Origin: Lacticaseibacillus baoqingensis
Lineage (GTDB): Bacteria; Bacillota; Bacilli; Lactobacillales; Lactobacillaceae
Direction of reading: 5' to 3'
Length of the DNA: 44,771 nucleotides
Assembly (NCBI RefSeq): GCF_003946165.1
Contig: NZ_RHOI01000024.1
Location: 1-44,771, forward strand
Shown here one piece after another: positions 6,915-13,908 of the stretch (position 1 is the stretch's first letter; the number at the start of each line of letters is the position of its first letter). The translations under genes and the position numbers were made by a program. The notes beneath the pieces were generated by a model that searched no databases, had not been told where the DNA came from, and saw only the letters and a list, made by a program, of their open reading frames with translations.

Positions 6915-8348
6915 TTAGCCTTTTTGATACCAATCGCCCCAACGCGCTTCTAGTGCTCTTAGCGCGTTGCCGCGATGGCTGACGCCGTTTTTTTCATCTG
7001 GAGTCAACTGCGCCATGGTCTTGCCTAATTCAGGTAAATAAAAGTACGGATCATAGCCAAAGCCGTTCTCGCCTTGTGGCAGTCCCACGATCACGCCATC
7101 CACATGGCCAGAAACCACCAGATCTTGGTTGGGCAAGCCAGGCTTTGCCAATACCAAGGTGCTGACAAAACGCGCCGTGCGTTTTGCTGCCGGGACACCG
7201 GCTAACTCGGCGATCAGCTTCGCATTATTAGCGGCATCATTATGCCCCTTGCCCGCATAGCGGGCTGAAAAGACGCCTGGCTGCCCGCCTAAGGCATCCA
7301 CTTGCAGTCCAGAGTCATCTGCTAAGACTGGCAACTCCAGCATCTTAGCGTAGCCATCAGCCTTCAACCGGGCATTTTCTTCAAACGTCGTCCCAGTTTC
7401 TTCCACAGTCGGCAATGCAGGAAAATCACTCAAGCTTTTGACGCTGACCCCAAGTTTGGCAAACATAGCCCCGATCTCACGGACTTTACCGGCATTTTTA
7501 GAAGCCACCACCACCGTTGTCGGCAATGCGGTCACCACGTCTTGCGGCTGTTGGGTGATGTCGACATGCGTGGCCGTGATCGGCTGGTTGAGCCATTCGC
7601 TGGCAATGGTCTCAAACAAGGCCGCACCAGCAGTCGTATAATACGTCCGCGTAGCCGCGTGGCCGCTGGTATTGGCCAGATCGAAGTAATCAAGCAGCAT
7701 TGAAACATCACTCACCGTTTCAGCCCCAGAGTCGATCAAAGTGACACCTTCACCCATCACATTTTGGATCAAAGGACGCAACAATGGATAATGCGTGCAC
7801 CCCATGACTAAGGTGTCAATATCGGTATGCGTCAATGGGCGCAAAGTTTGGGCCACGACTTTTTTGGCAACGGCAGAATGCGCTTCATTCGATTCCACGA
7901 CGGCCACAAATTTAGGCGCTGCCAAACTGGTCACCTTGACTTGCGGATCTTTGGCTTGGATCGTGTGCGCATACGCACACGAACGCACCGTGCCTTCGGT
8001 TGCGATCACCCCAATATGGCCGGTATGCGTATGCCGCAGCGCCGCTCGGCTGCCGGGTTGGATCACCCCGATCACCGGGATCGTCAGTTTCGTGCGCAAA
8101 TCGTCTAACGCCGCAGCTGTCGCGGTGTTGCAGGCGATCACCAGCAACTTGATTTTTTTCGTTAATAAAAAATTCACCATTTGCCAAGTAAACGCACGGA
8201 CTTGTGCCGCAGGCCGCGGGCCGTATGGTAAACGTGCCTGGTCGCCTAAAAACACGATATTTTCGTTGGGCAGCTGCCGCAGCGCCTCTTTGACCACGGT
8301 CAGACCGCCCACGCCAGAATCGATGAAGCCAATCGGCTGAGTATTCAT
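6915..8348 (-). CDS. murI-rdgB: Fused glutamate racemase (MurI) and dITP/XTP pyrophosphatase (RdgB/HAM1)
   Basis: 477 residues in one open frame. Residues 1 to about 268 are a complete glutamate racemase, with catalytic Cys73 (ACNTA) and Cys184 (GCTHYPLL), making D-glutamate for peptidoglycan. A short linker (about 265-277) leads into a complete HAM1/RdgB domain from about 278: SKNAGKVREI at 283-292, EENARLKADGYA, LADDSGLQVDALGG, and GFGYDPYF. This domain removes non-canonical purine NTPs. Most relatives encode the two as adjacent genes. No internal ribosome site is evident at the junction. A promoter lies at 8375-8403. Confidence 0.9.
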   Translation of the reverse strand: MNTQPIGFIDSGVGGLTVVKEALRQLPNENIVFLGDQARLPYGPRPAAQVRAFTWQMVNFLLTKKIKLLVIACNTATAAALDDLRTKLTIPVIGVIQPGSRAALRHTHTGHIGVIATEGTVRSCAYAHTIQAKDPQVKVTSLAAPKFVAVVESNEAHSAVAKKVVAQTLRPLTHTDIDTLVMGCTHYPLLRPLIQNVMGEGVTLIDSGAETVSDVSMLLDYFDLANTSGHAATRTYYTTAGAALFETIASEWLNQPITATHVDITQQPQDVVTALPTTVVVASKNAGKVREIGAMFAKLGVSVKSLSDFPALPTVEETGTTFEENARLKADGYAKMLELPVLADDSGLQVDALGGQPGVFSARYAGKGHNDAANNAKLIAELAGVPAAKRTARFVSTLVLAKPGLPNQDLVVSGHVDGVIVGLPQGENGFGYDPYFYLPELGKTMAQLTPDEKNGVSHRGNALRALEARWGDWYQKG

Positions 8349-8374
8349 GAAAAAGCTCCCTTCTCTGAATCTTC

Positions 8375-8403
8375 ATTGTCCCCGGTTTTTCGGTAAAATT
8401 CAA
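8375..8403 (-). promoter_or_regulatory. Promoter of the murI-rdgB operon
   Basis: On the minus strand TTGAAT, 17 bases, GACAAT, about 27 bases before the start codon. It abuts the divergent yslB-like promoter. Confidence 0.5.
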
Positions 8404-8404
8404 G

Positions 8405-8433
8405 TCGCCACTCCGGCGGCTTTTGGGTATACT
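8405..8433 (+). promoter_or_regulatory. Promoter of the yslB-like gene
   Basis: TCGCCA, 17 bases, TATACT. A second -10-like box, TATAAT, follows directly at 8434-8439, but starting from it would leave no room for the AGGAGG ribosome site at 8444-8449. Confidence 0.45.
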
Positions 8434-8455
8434 TATAATGAATAGGAGGCGTACC

Positions 8456-8932
8456 ATGCCAAAAGCCAGTTATCCAGAATTATTAAACTTACCCGCGACC
8501 GGCCCATTATTCGGCCAGCTCATGCTCCGGGACTTATTACTGCCAGATCTGCTTGGTAAAGAAACCGAAACGATCACTTATTGGGCTGGCCGCAGTTTAG
8601 CGCGCCGGCTGCCAGTCGCAGAAGGTGATCTGCCGGCACTATTTGCGCGGATCGGCTTTGGCGAGCTGACCGCTTCGACTAGCAAACGCCACCAACGCCT
8701 CTACACGCTAAGCGGCACCACAGTCGCGACGCGCATGGCCAATTTTGATGCCCCTGATTTTCGCCTGGAGGCAGGCTTTTTAGCCCAAAGTTTGCAACAA
8801 ACATTCGGGTGTGTAGTCGAAGCCAGTGCCGCTGTGGATATGCGCAAGCAAGTCGTCACGTTAACGGTGATCCTTGATGAAAAAACACCCCAGCCAAAAG
8901 CGGAATCACAGATGACGTTAGCCGATCTATAA
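8456..8932 (+). CDS. yslB: YslB-like protein (DUF2507)
   Basis: 158 residues from the ATG at 8456, chosen because AGGAGG lies 6 bases upstream; an in-frame ATG at 8423 has no ribosome site. Recognised by overall similarity to the DUF2507/YslB family (RDLLLPDLLGKETETITYWA, GRSLARRLP, FRLEAGFLAQSLQQ). The fold is related to V4R-type ligand-binding domains; the function is unknown. Divergent from murI-rdgB and closed by a strong terminator. Confidence 0.7.
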   Translation: MPKASYPELLNLPATGPLFGQLMLRDLLLPDLLGKETETITYWAGRSLARRLPVAEGDLPALFARIGFGELTASTSKRHQRLYTLSGTTVATRMANFDAPDFRLEAGFLAQSLQQTFGCVVEASAAVDMRKQVVTLTVILDEKTPQPKAESQMTLADL

Positions 8933-8933
8933 C

Positions 8934-8980
8934 AAAAACGCCAACCCGAGCGTCTTGAAGACGCTCGGGTTGGCGTTTTT
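8934..8980 (+). terminator. Terminator of the yslB-like gene: perfect 21-bp inverted repeat
   Basis: Arms 8934-8954 and 8960-8980 are perfect reverse complements around TTGAA, starting with five As and ending with five Ts. It works on either strand. Confidence 0.9.
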
Positions 8981-9032
8981 TACTGCCGCTGATGTCAGGG
9001 CATCAAAGCCGTTTGCTGACAAAATGACCACT

Positions 9033-9060
9033 AAAAAAACCGAGCACAACGGCTCAGCCT
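9033..9060 (-). terminator. Terminator of trxA
   Basis: On the minus strand a GAGC/GCTC-centred stem extended by wobble pairs is followed by seven Ts. Confidence 0.65.
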
Positions 9061-9071
9061 TCAACGCCTAT

Positions 9072-9383
9072 TTAGGCGGTATATTTGTCCAAGATCTCGT
9101 TGAGTTGGTCTTTGGTATGGTAACCGACGACCTTTTCAACTGGCTTGCCGTCTTTTTTGATCAGCAGCGTTGGAATGGCCATGATCCCAAAGGATTGTGG
9201 CGTATTCGGGTTTGCATCGATGTCCATCTTCACAAACTTCACGTCATCGCGTGCGTCTGCTAATGCATCAACGACTGGGCTTTGCATCTTACAAGGACCG
9301 CACCAAGTTGCCCAAAAGTCAGTCAAGGTTACGCCGGTCGCGGTTTCGGTTTCAAAGTTCTGATCTGTCACTGCTTGAACCAT
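9072..9383 (-). CDS. trxA: Thioredoxin
   Basis: 103 residues, the standard length. The redox motif W27-C28-G29-P30-C31 and the cis-proline loop (MAIPTLLI) are intact. It reduces protein disulfides in the cytoplasm with thioredoxin reductase. A GAGGAGG ribosome site precedes the start. It follows mutS2 on the same strand, as in many lactobacilli, with 66 bases between them. A TATAGT box with a weak TTTTCT at 17 bases (minus strand) suggests it may also have its own promoter. Confidence 0.95.
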   Translation of the reverse strand: MVQAVTDQNFETETATGVTLTDFWATWCGPCKMQSPVVDALADARDDVKFVKMDIDANPNTPQSFGIMAIPTLLIKKDGKPVEKVVGYHTKDQLNEILDKYTA

Positions 9384-9449
9384 TAATGATTCCTCCTCTT
9401 ACTTTTTGTAACTATATCTTACCACGCCCACCCAGAAAATACCACCATG

Positions 9450-11804
9450 TTACTTGAACTGGACGATCGTTGCCCCAGAACCGCCTGCATTTTGCGGTGC
9501 AAAGCCGAATTTTTTGACTTGCCGATGCCGCTTGAGATATGCGGTCACCCCATTACGGATCGCACCAGTCCCTAGGCCGTGGACGATGGTCACTTGCGCA
9601 TACCCGGCCAGCAAGGCGGCATCGATATATTGATCCAGATTCGTCATCGCTTCTTCATAACGCTGCCCGCGCAGATCTAATGTGGTTGACGGCCCAGTTG
9701 CCCCGCGGACTACCGTCACTTGACGCTTTGGCGTTTCGGTCTTTGGCGGTTGGACTTTTTCGAGGTCTTGCGTGGCGATTTTCATGCGGATGATGCCCAT
9801 TTGCACTTCCCAGTGACTCGCATCCACTTGGTCTAACAACTCACCGGTTTGGTCGTAAGAAAGCACCCGCACCGTATCACCTTTGTGGAGGGCTTGCTTA
9901 TTTTTTTCACGCCGCAACACCCGATTTTTGGGTTGTGCCTTTTCTTGATGCAAATTCTTGAGGGCGGTCTTGGCTTCGATCAAGCGATTTTCCTTCACAT
10001 CCCCGCGCTGCTCTTTTTGCATCTGGCGCAAGTTGCCGATGATCTTATCGGCTTTAGCCTGAGCTTTATCAACGATCGCATTCGCTTGATCTTTGGCTCG
10101 ATCTAATTGGCGCTCACGCTCAGTGAAGAAATCTTCATAGGCGTGTTTGAGCTCATCATGCAACTGCTGTGCGGCTTCCAATTGGTGGCGCGTTTCCAGA
10201 TATTCGGTTTCCGCGGCTTTGCGCTGGCTTTCCAGATCAGAGATCATATTATTCAAGTCATGGGAATCCTCAGCGATCAAACCTTTAGCCGCCGCGACGA
10301 TGGTCGGATCAAGCCCTAGTCGCTGCGAAATATCAAAGGCATTTGACCGTCCAGGTACGCCGATCAGCAACCGATACGTTGGCTGTAATGTGGCCGCGTC
10401 AAATTCCATGGAGGCGTTGATCGTCTGAGGCGTGTTATACCCATACAGCTTCAATTCTGGATAGTGAGTCGTCGCCACCACTTGAGCCCCCGCTGCCCCG
10501 ACGGCATCGAGGATCGCGATCGCCAACGCCGCCCCTTCTTGAGGATCGGTCCCGGCACCAAGTTCGTCAAATAAAACCAGCGCATGATCATCCATGGCGC
10601 CTAAAATGTCCACGATCGTCTTCATGTGCGAACTAAAGGTACTCAAACTCTGCTCGATCGACTGCTCATCCCCAATATCCGCAAAAACGTTGGAATAGAC
10701 ACCGATCGTCGAGTGTGCTTCTGCTGGAATGAACAAGCCTGATTGGCCCATCAATTGTAATAACCCCAAGGTCTTCAACGTGATCGTCTTCCCCCCAGTA
10801 TTGGGGCCGGTGACGACGATCGCTTGATAATCAGCACCGATCGTGATCGTATTAGGGACCACTTGATGCCGATCGATCAACGGATGGCGTGCTTGGAGCA
10901 GATCCACATGGTTTTCAGCTGATACTTGCGGCTCAGTGGCCTTCAATTGCTTGGCATACTTGGCTTTGGCATTGATAAAATCAAAGTGGCCGAGTAGTTG
11001 GGAGTTATGCCGCAGCTCTTTGGTGTATGGCGCAACTGCTTCAGACAATTCGGCTAGGATGCGAACGATTTCGGCTTGCTCTTCCAGTTGTGCTTCTCTG
11101 AGGCGATTGTTCATTTCGACAATGGCTTGCGGCTCAATGAACAACGTCTGTCCAGATGCGCTTTGATCATGCACCACCCCGCCAAATTGGCCCCGATACT
11201 CTGCTTTGACTGGGATCACATAACGGTCGTCACGAATCGTAATGATCGGGTCGCTTAAATACTTTGCAGAGCTGCCGCGGGTATATTTTTCCATCCGGCT
11301 GCGGATCTCGCCTTCAAGACTGCGGATCGCTTGGCGCACACCTCGCAGTGCCGGGCTGGCTTCATCAGTCAAGCTGCCGTCTTCATCTACAGCGACCGTC
11401 AAGCGGCGCTCAAGCGCAGGCAAAGCCACTAATTGCGCTTGCAAGTCATACACGCGCCGCAAGTCTAAGCGAGCTTGCAGATCATCTAAAAACTTCACCA
11501 CGGCACTGACGGTTTTCAACACGCGTCCCAATGCTGCCAGCTCGCGTCCATTCAACGTGGCACCGATTTCGACCCGCTTCAGTGCAGGCGCAATATTGTC
11601 GAGCTGCGGCACCGGGATGCCGCCGGCTAAGCGCAAGATCGATGCGCCGTCTGCAGTTTCATCTAAAGCAGTCTGGACCCATTGCGGATTGCTGGAAGGC
11701 ACGAGTTTAGCCACTAACTCCGCGCCGACCGCGGTCGTCACTAACCCTTGTAAACTTGCGCGGACCTTACCATACTCTAAGGTCGTCAAGATCTTCGTAT
11801 TCAT
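9450..11804 (-). CDS. mutS2: MutS2 (Smr-domain ATPase, ribosome-rescue/anti-recombination factor)
   Basis: 784 residues. A MutS-type core without the mismatch-recognition domain carries Walker A GPNTGGKT at 333-340 and Walker B (ALVLFDELGAGTDP). A long charged coiled-coil region follows (about 510-640). The C-terminal Smr domain (about 708-784) shows LDLRG and HGLGTGAIRNGV. MutS2 acts on stalled or collided ribosomes in Bacillus and was earlier described as suppressing recombination. It follows zapA-cvpA, an order widely seen in Firmicutes. Confidence 0.95.
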   Translation of the reverse strand: MNTKILTTLEYGKVRASLQGLVTTAVGAELVAKLVPSSNPQWVQTALDETADGASILRLAGGIPVPQLDNIAPALKRVEIGATLNGRELAALGRVLKTVSAVVKFLDDLQARLDLRRVYDLQAQLVALPALERRLTVAVDEDGSLTDEASPALRGVRQAIRSLEGEIRSRMEKYTRGSSAKYLSDPIITIRDDRYVIPVKAEYRGQFGGVVHDQSASGQTLFIEPQAIVEMNNRLREAQLEEQAEIVRILAELSEAVAPYTKELRHNSQLLGHFDFINAKAKYAKQLKATEPQVSAENHVDLLQARHPLIDRHQVVPNTITIGADYQAIVVTGPNTGGKTITLKTLGLLQLMGQSGLFIPAEAHSTIGVYSNVFADIGDEQSIEQSLSTFSSHMKTIVDILGAMDDHALVLFDELGAGTDPQEGAALAIAILDAVGAAGAQVVATTHYPELKLYGYNTPQTINASMEFDAATLQPTYRLLIGVPGRSNAFDISQRLGLDPTIVAAAKGLIAEDSHDLNNMISDLESQRKAAETEYLETRHQLEAAQQLHDELKHAYEDFFTERERQLDRAKDQANAIVDKAQAKADKIIGNLRQMQKEQRGDVKENRLIEAKTALKNLHQEKAQPKNRVLRREKNKQALHKGDTVRVLSYDQTGELLDQVDASHWEVQMGIIRMKIATQDLEKVQPPKTETPKRQVTVVRGATGPSTTLDLRGQRYEEAMTNLDQYIDAALLAGYAQVTIVHGLGTGAIRNGVTAYLKRHRQVKKFGFAPQNAGGSGATIVQFK

Positions 11805-11819
11805 AGCTGCCTCCTAATT

Positions 11820-11872
11820 CAAAAAGAAACGACGTCTAATGCAAGGAGTCTGCCCCAAGCATAGCCGTCGTT
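11820..11872 (-). terminator. Hairpin between cvpA and mutS2, possible terminator or attenuator
   Basis: AACGACG (11828-11834) pairs with CGTCGTT (11866-11872), with an inner ATGC/GCAT. Read on the minus strand it is followed by TTTCTTTTT, so it may partly end the zapA-cvpA transcript before mutS2. The large loop makes this uncertain. Confidence 0.4.
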
Positions 11873-11883
11873 GATATTAACGT

Positions 11884-12423
11884 TTATTTCGCGATCCATA
11901 AGGTGGTGAACAAGCTTGTCAAGCCGGGCGTATACCGCACGATCGAGCGGGCGATCAAGGAATGCGCCAGCATATCTTGAATCGCCGTCACTGGGATCAA
12001 AGCGAACAGATACAACACCAAGAAGATGAACAAATAGCCCATCAAAAAGTTCAAGACCCCGCCAACCAGCCAGCTCACTTGCTGATCACCGACGCGATAC
12101 GTCAAGTTGTGAAACCACAACGCCACAAAGCGCGTCACCAGCCAGCCGACCATTAACATGAAGACAAAGGCCACACCATTATAAAAGCCGTGATCTAAGG
12201 TCAACCCGACTTGATTCGTGAAAAAAACAAACTGACTTTGTTCGGTGGCGCTAGGATATGGGACCCATTGCGTCATGACGACTCCTAACGGCCGATAAGT
12301 CGCCCATGCCAAACCTAAACTGAATAGATAGCCCACAACGTGAATGAGTTGCAGCCACACACCGCGTCGCGCACCAGAATAAAAACAATAGGCTAACACG
12401 GCTAGGATGATCAACGATACCAT
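11884..12423 (-). CDS. cvpA: CvpA family membrane protein
   Basis: 179 residues with four predicted transmembrane segments (about 1-15, 25-45, 80-100, 120-145) and the family pattern of an N-terminal hydrophobic start (MVSLIILAVLAYCFYSGARR) and RVGDQQVSWLVGGVLNFLMG. CvpA was named for colicin V production in E. coli; the molecular role is unknown, with links to envelope stress. Its ATG overlaps the zapA stop by one base (TAATG), showing translational coupling. Confidence 0.85.
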   Translation of the reverse strand: MVSLIILAVLAYCFYSGARRGVWLQLIHVVGYLFSLGLAWATYRPLGVVMTQWVPYPSATEQSQFVFFTNQVGLTLDHGFYNGVAFVFMLMVGWLVTRFVALWFHNLTYRVGDQQVSWLVGGVLNFLMGYLFIFLVLYLFALIPVTAIQDMLAHSLIARSIVRYTPGLTSLFTTLWIAK

Positions 12424-12668
12424 TATTTTTCCTCGTGTTCCTCTAGCTGTTTGGCGGCTTGTGCTGCCACTTGATCGGATAAAGCATTAAACGCTAATAA
12501 TACCGCTGCATCTTGCAAGCTCAACTCCGGTGAGAGTTTTTGGATCTGGGCGAGTTGCTGATTGAGCAACGCCGTCGTGGCTTGGAAGTGTGCGGTCGTC
12601 CCAGGGCCAATGATCGTATAGGTTTTACCTGCTATTTCGGCCTTAAACCGCCGCTTCTGCTCTGTCAC
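12423..12668 (-). CDS. zapA: Cell-division protein ZapA
   Basis: 81 residues, the usual size for Gram-positive ZapA. The N-terminal FKAEIAGKTYTIIG strand pair is followed by a long coiled-coil helix (ALLNQQLAQIQKLSPELSLQ, then DAAVLLAFNALSDQVAAQAA). ZapA dimers and tetramers bundle FtsZ filaments at the division site. First gene of a zapA-cvpA pair; the terminator upstream at 12725-12757 separates it from the ruvX operon, so it must have its own promoter, which I could not place convincingly. Confidence 0.88.
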   Translation of the reverse strand: MTEQKRRFKAEIAGKTYTIIGPGTTAHFQATTALLNQQLAQIQKLSPELSLQDAAVLLAFNALSDQVAAQAAKQLEEHEEK

Positions 12669-12724
12669 AACACTGCCTCCTCAATTGTATACCGATAATC
12701 ATTTTACCATGAAAAGTAACACGA

Positions 12725-12757
12725 AAAAAGCCGGACCATGAGCACTCACAGTCCGGC
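12725..12757 (-). terminator. Terminator of the ireB-ruvX-DUF1292 operon
   Basis: On the minus strand GCCGGAC, a 14-base loop, GTCCGGC, then six Ts (12724-12729 on the plus strand are As). Confidence 0.85.
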
Positions 12758-12765
12758 CAGTTGGG

Positions 12766-13077
12766 TTACTCGGCGTCGTCATCGGCCAAGAAGGTATTCA
12801 GCACTTCTTCAACCATCGCCCATTCATCATCATCTTCGATCGGATACAAGTCACCTTGGCTCGCATCCCCATTCTCGTCAGGTGTGAAGGAGAACGCTTG
12901 GATCTCGACTTCTTCATCATCGCTGGCACTTTGCGGGTATAACAAGACATAACTCTTGTCATAGTCTTCAGAATCAAAGGTAAACAAGACTTGGTATAAT
13001 TCTTCGTTACCCTTATCGTCGATCAACGTGATCAGCTGTTCATCATCACCTGGATGCAAGTGTTCTTGTTCTGCCAT
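12766..13077 (-). CDS. DUF1292 family protein (YrzB-like)
   Basis: 103 residues, very acidic (many D and E, net charge strongly negative). Motifs [20 protein letters not shown] and YVLLYPQ fit the DUF1292 family, which is almost always encoded after ireB and ruvX in Firmicutes, as here. Function unknown. 20 bases after ruvX, with a good GGAGGC ribosome site. Confidence 0.85.
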   Translation of the reverse strand: MAEQEHLHPGDDEQLITLIDDKGNEELYQVLFTFDSEDYDKSYVLLYPQSASDDEEVEIQAFSFTPDENGDASQGDLYPIEDDDEWAMVEEVLNTFLADDDAE

Positions 13078-13097
13078 AATTGCCTCCTATCAGCAAG

Positions 13098-13529
13098 TTA
13101 GCGGGTCAAGCGACCCTTTTGGTCCAAATAGTTTTGTAGGATCATCTGCGCGGCCAGCTTATCGATCACTTGCTTTTGCCGTTTGCGACTGGCATCTGCT
13201 TCTTCGATCAGCATTCGTGACGCTTCAACTGTCGTCAGGCGCTCATCGGTAAAATCGACAGGCAGCCCAAACCGTTCTTCAAGCATCTTCCCGTATTCTT
13301 GTGATTTCTCAGCACGGGGGCCTAAGGTGTTGTTCATATTCTTTGGCAAGCCGCATACGAACCCAGTGACCGAATATTCGGTCACGATCTGAGCGACGCG
13401 GTCTAAGCCAAATTCGCCTTTATCCTCATTGATTCGAATAATTTCGAGGCCTTGAGCCGTCCACCCAAAAGGATCACTCATGGCGACCCCGACAGTTTTG
13501 GACCCAATATCTAACCCCATTAGGCGCAT
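13098..13529 (-). CDS. ruvX: RuvX/YqgF-type Holliday-junction resolvase / 16S pre-rRNA nuclease
   Basis: 143 residues, RNase H-like fold. Conserved acidic sites are present in [14 protein letters not shown] (D6), CGLPKN and DERLTTVEA. The family is proposed to resolve Holliday junctions and to mature the 5' end of 16S rRNA. Its ATG overlaps the ireB stop by one base (TAATG). Confidence 0.92.
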   Translation of the reverse strand: MRLMGLDIGSKTVGVAMSDPFGWTAQGLEIIRINEDKGEFGLDRVAQIVTEYSVTGFVCGLPKNMNNTLGPRAEKSQEYGKMLEERFGLPVDFTDERLTTVEASRMLIEEADASRKRQKQVIDKLAAQMILQNYLDQKGRLTR

Positions 13530-13789
13530 TAATCTTTCTCCTTGCCGAGATAGTTACGAACGAGCTCTTCGATGATGTCATCACGTTCGTGTTTGCGAAT
13601 CAAGTTACGGGCATCGTTGTACCGCGGGATATACGCCGGGTCGCCAGAAATCAGATAACCGACGATCTGGTTGATCGGATTATACCCTTTTTCTTCCAAC
13701 GAGTTATACACCGTTTCTAATGTTTCATGAACATTTTTCGGGTCGTTATCGCGAAAATCAAAGTGGACGGTTTGATCTAATGTGCTCAT
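13529..13789 (-). CDS. ireB: IreB family regulatory phosphoprotein (DUF965)
   Basis: 86 residues from the ATG at 13787-13789, which has an AGAGGTG ribosome site; a longer in-frame start at 13852 has none. The N-terminus [13 protein letters not shown] carries threonines 3 and 7, equivalent to the region phosphorylated by the PASTA kinase IreK in Enterococcus faecalis. IreB is a small dimer that regulates cephalosporin tolerance there. A promoter-like TTGTAC-17-TAGAAT lies upstream (about 13827-13855, minus strand). First gene of the operon ireB-ruvX-DUF1292. Confidence 0.9.
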   Translation of the reverse strand: MSTLDQTVHFDFRDNDPKNVHETLETVYNSLEEKGYNPINQIVGYLISGDPAYIPRYNDARNLIRKHERDDIIEELVRNYLGKEKD

Positions 13790-13908
13790 TCTTAACACCT
13801 CTATTCTGTCCAATTCACCTATTATTCTACTTGAAAAGTCAACAAAGTACAATCAAACTAAATGGTCATTATTGCCCTTTGCTCGGCAATTCAAAAGCTG
13901 ATAGGCGA

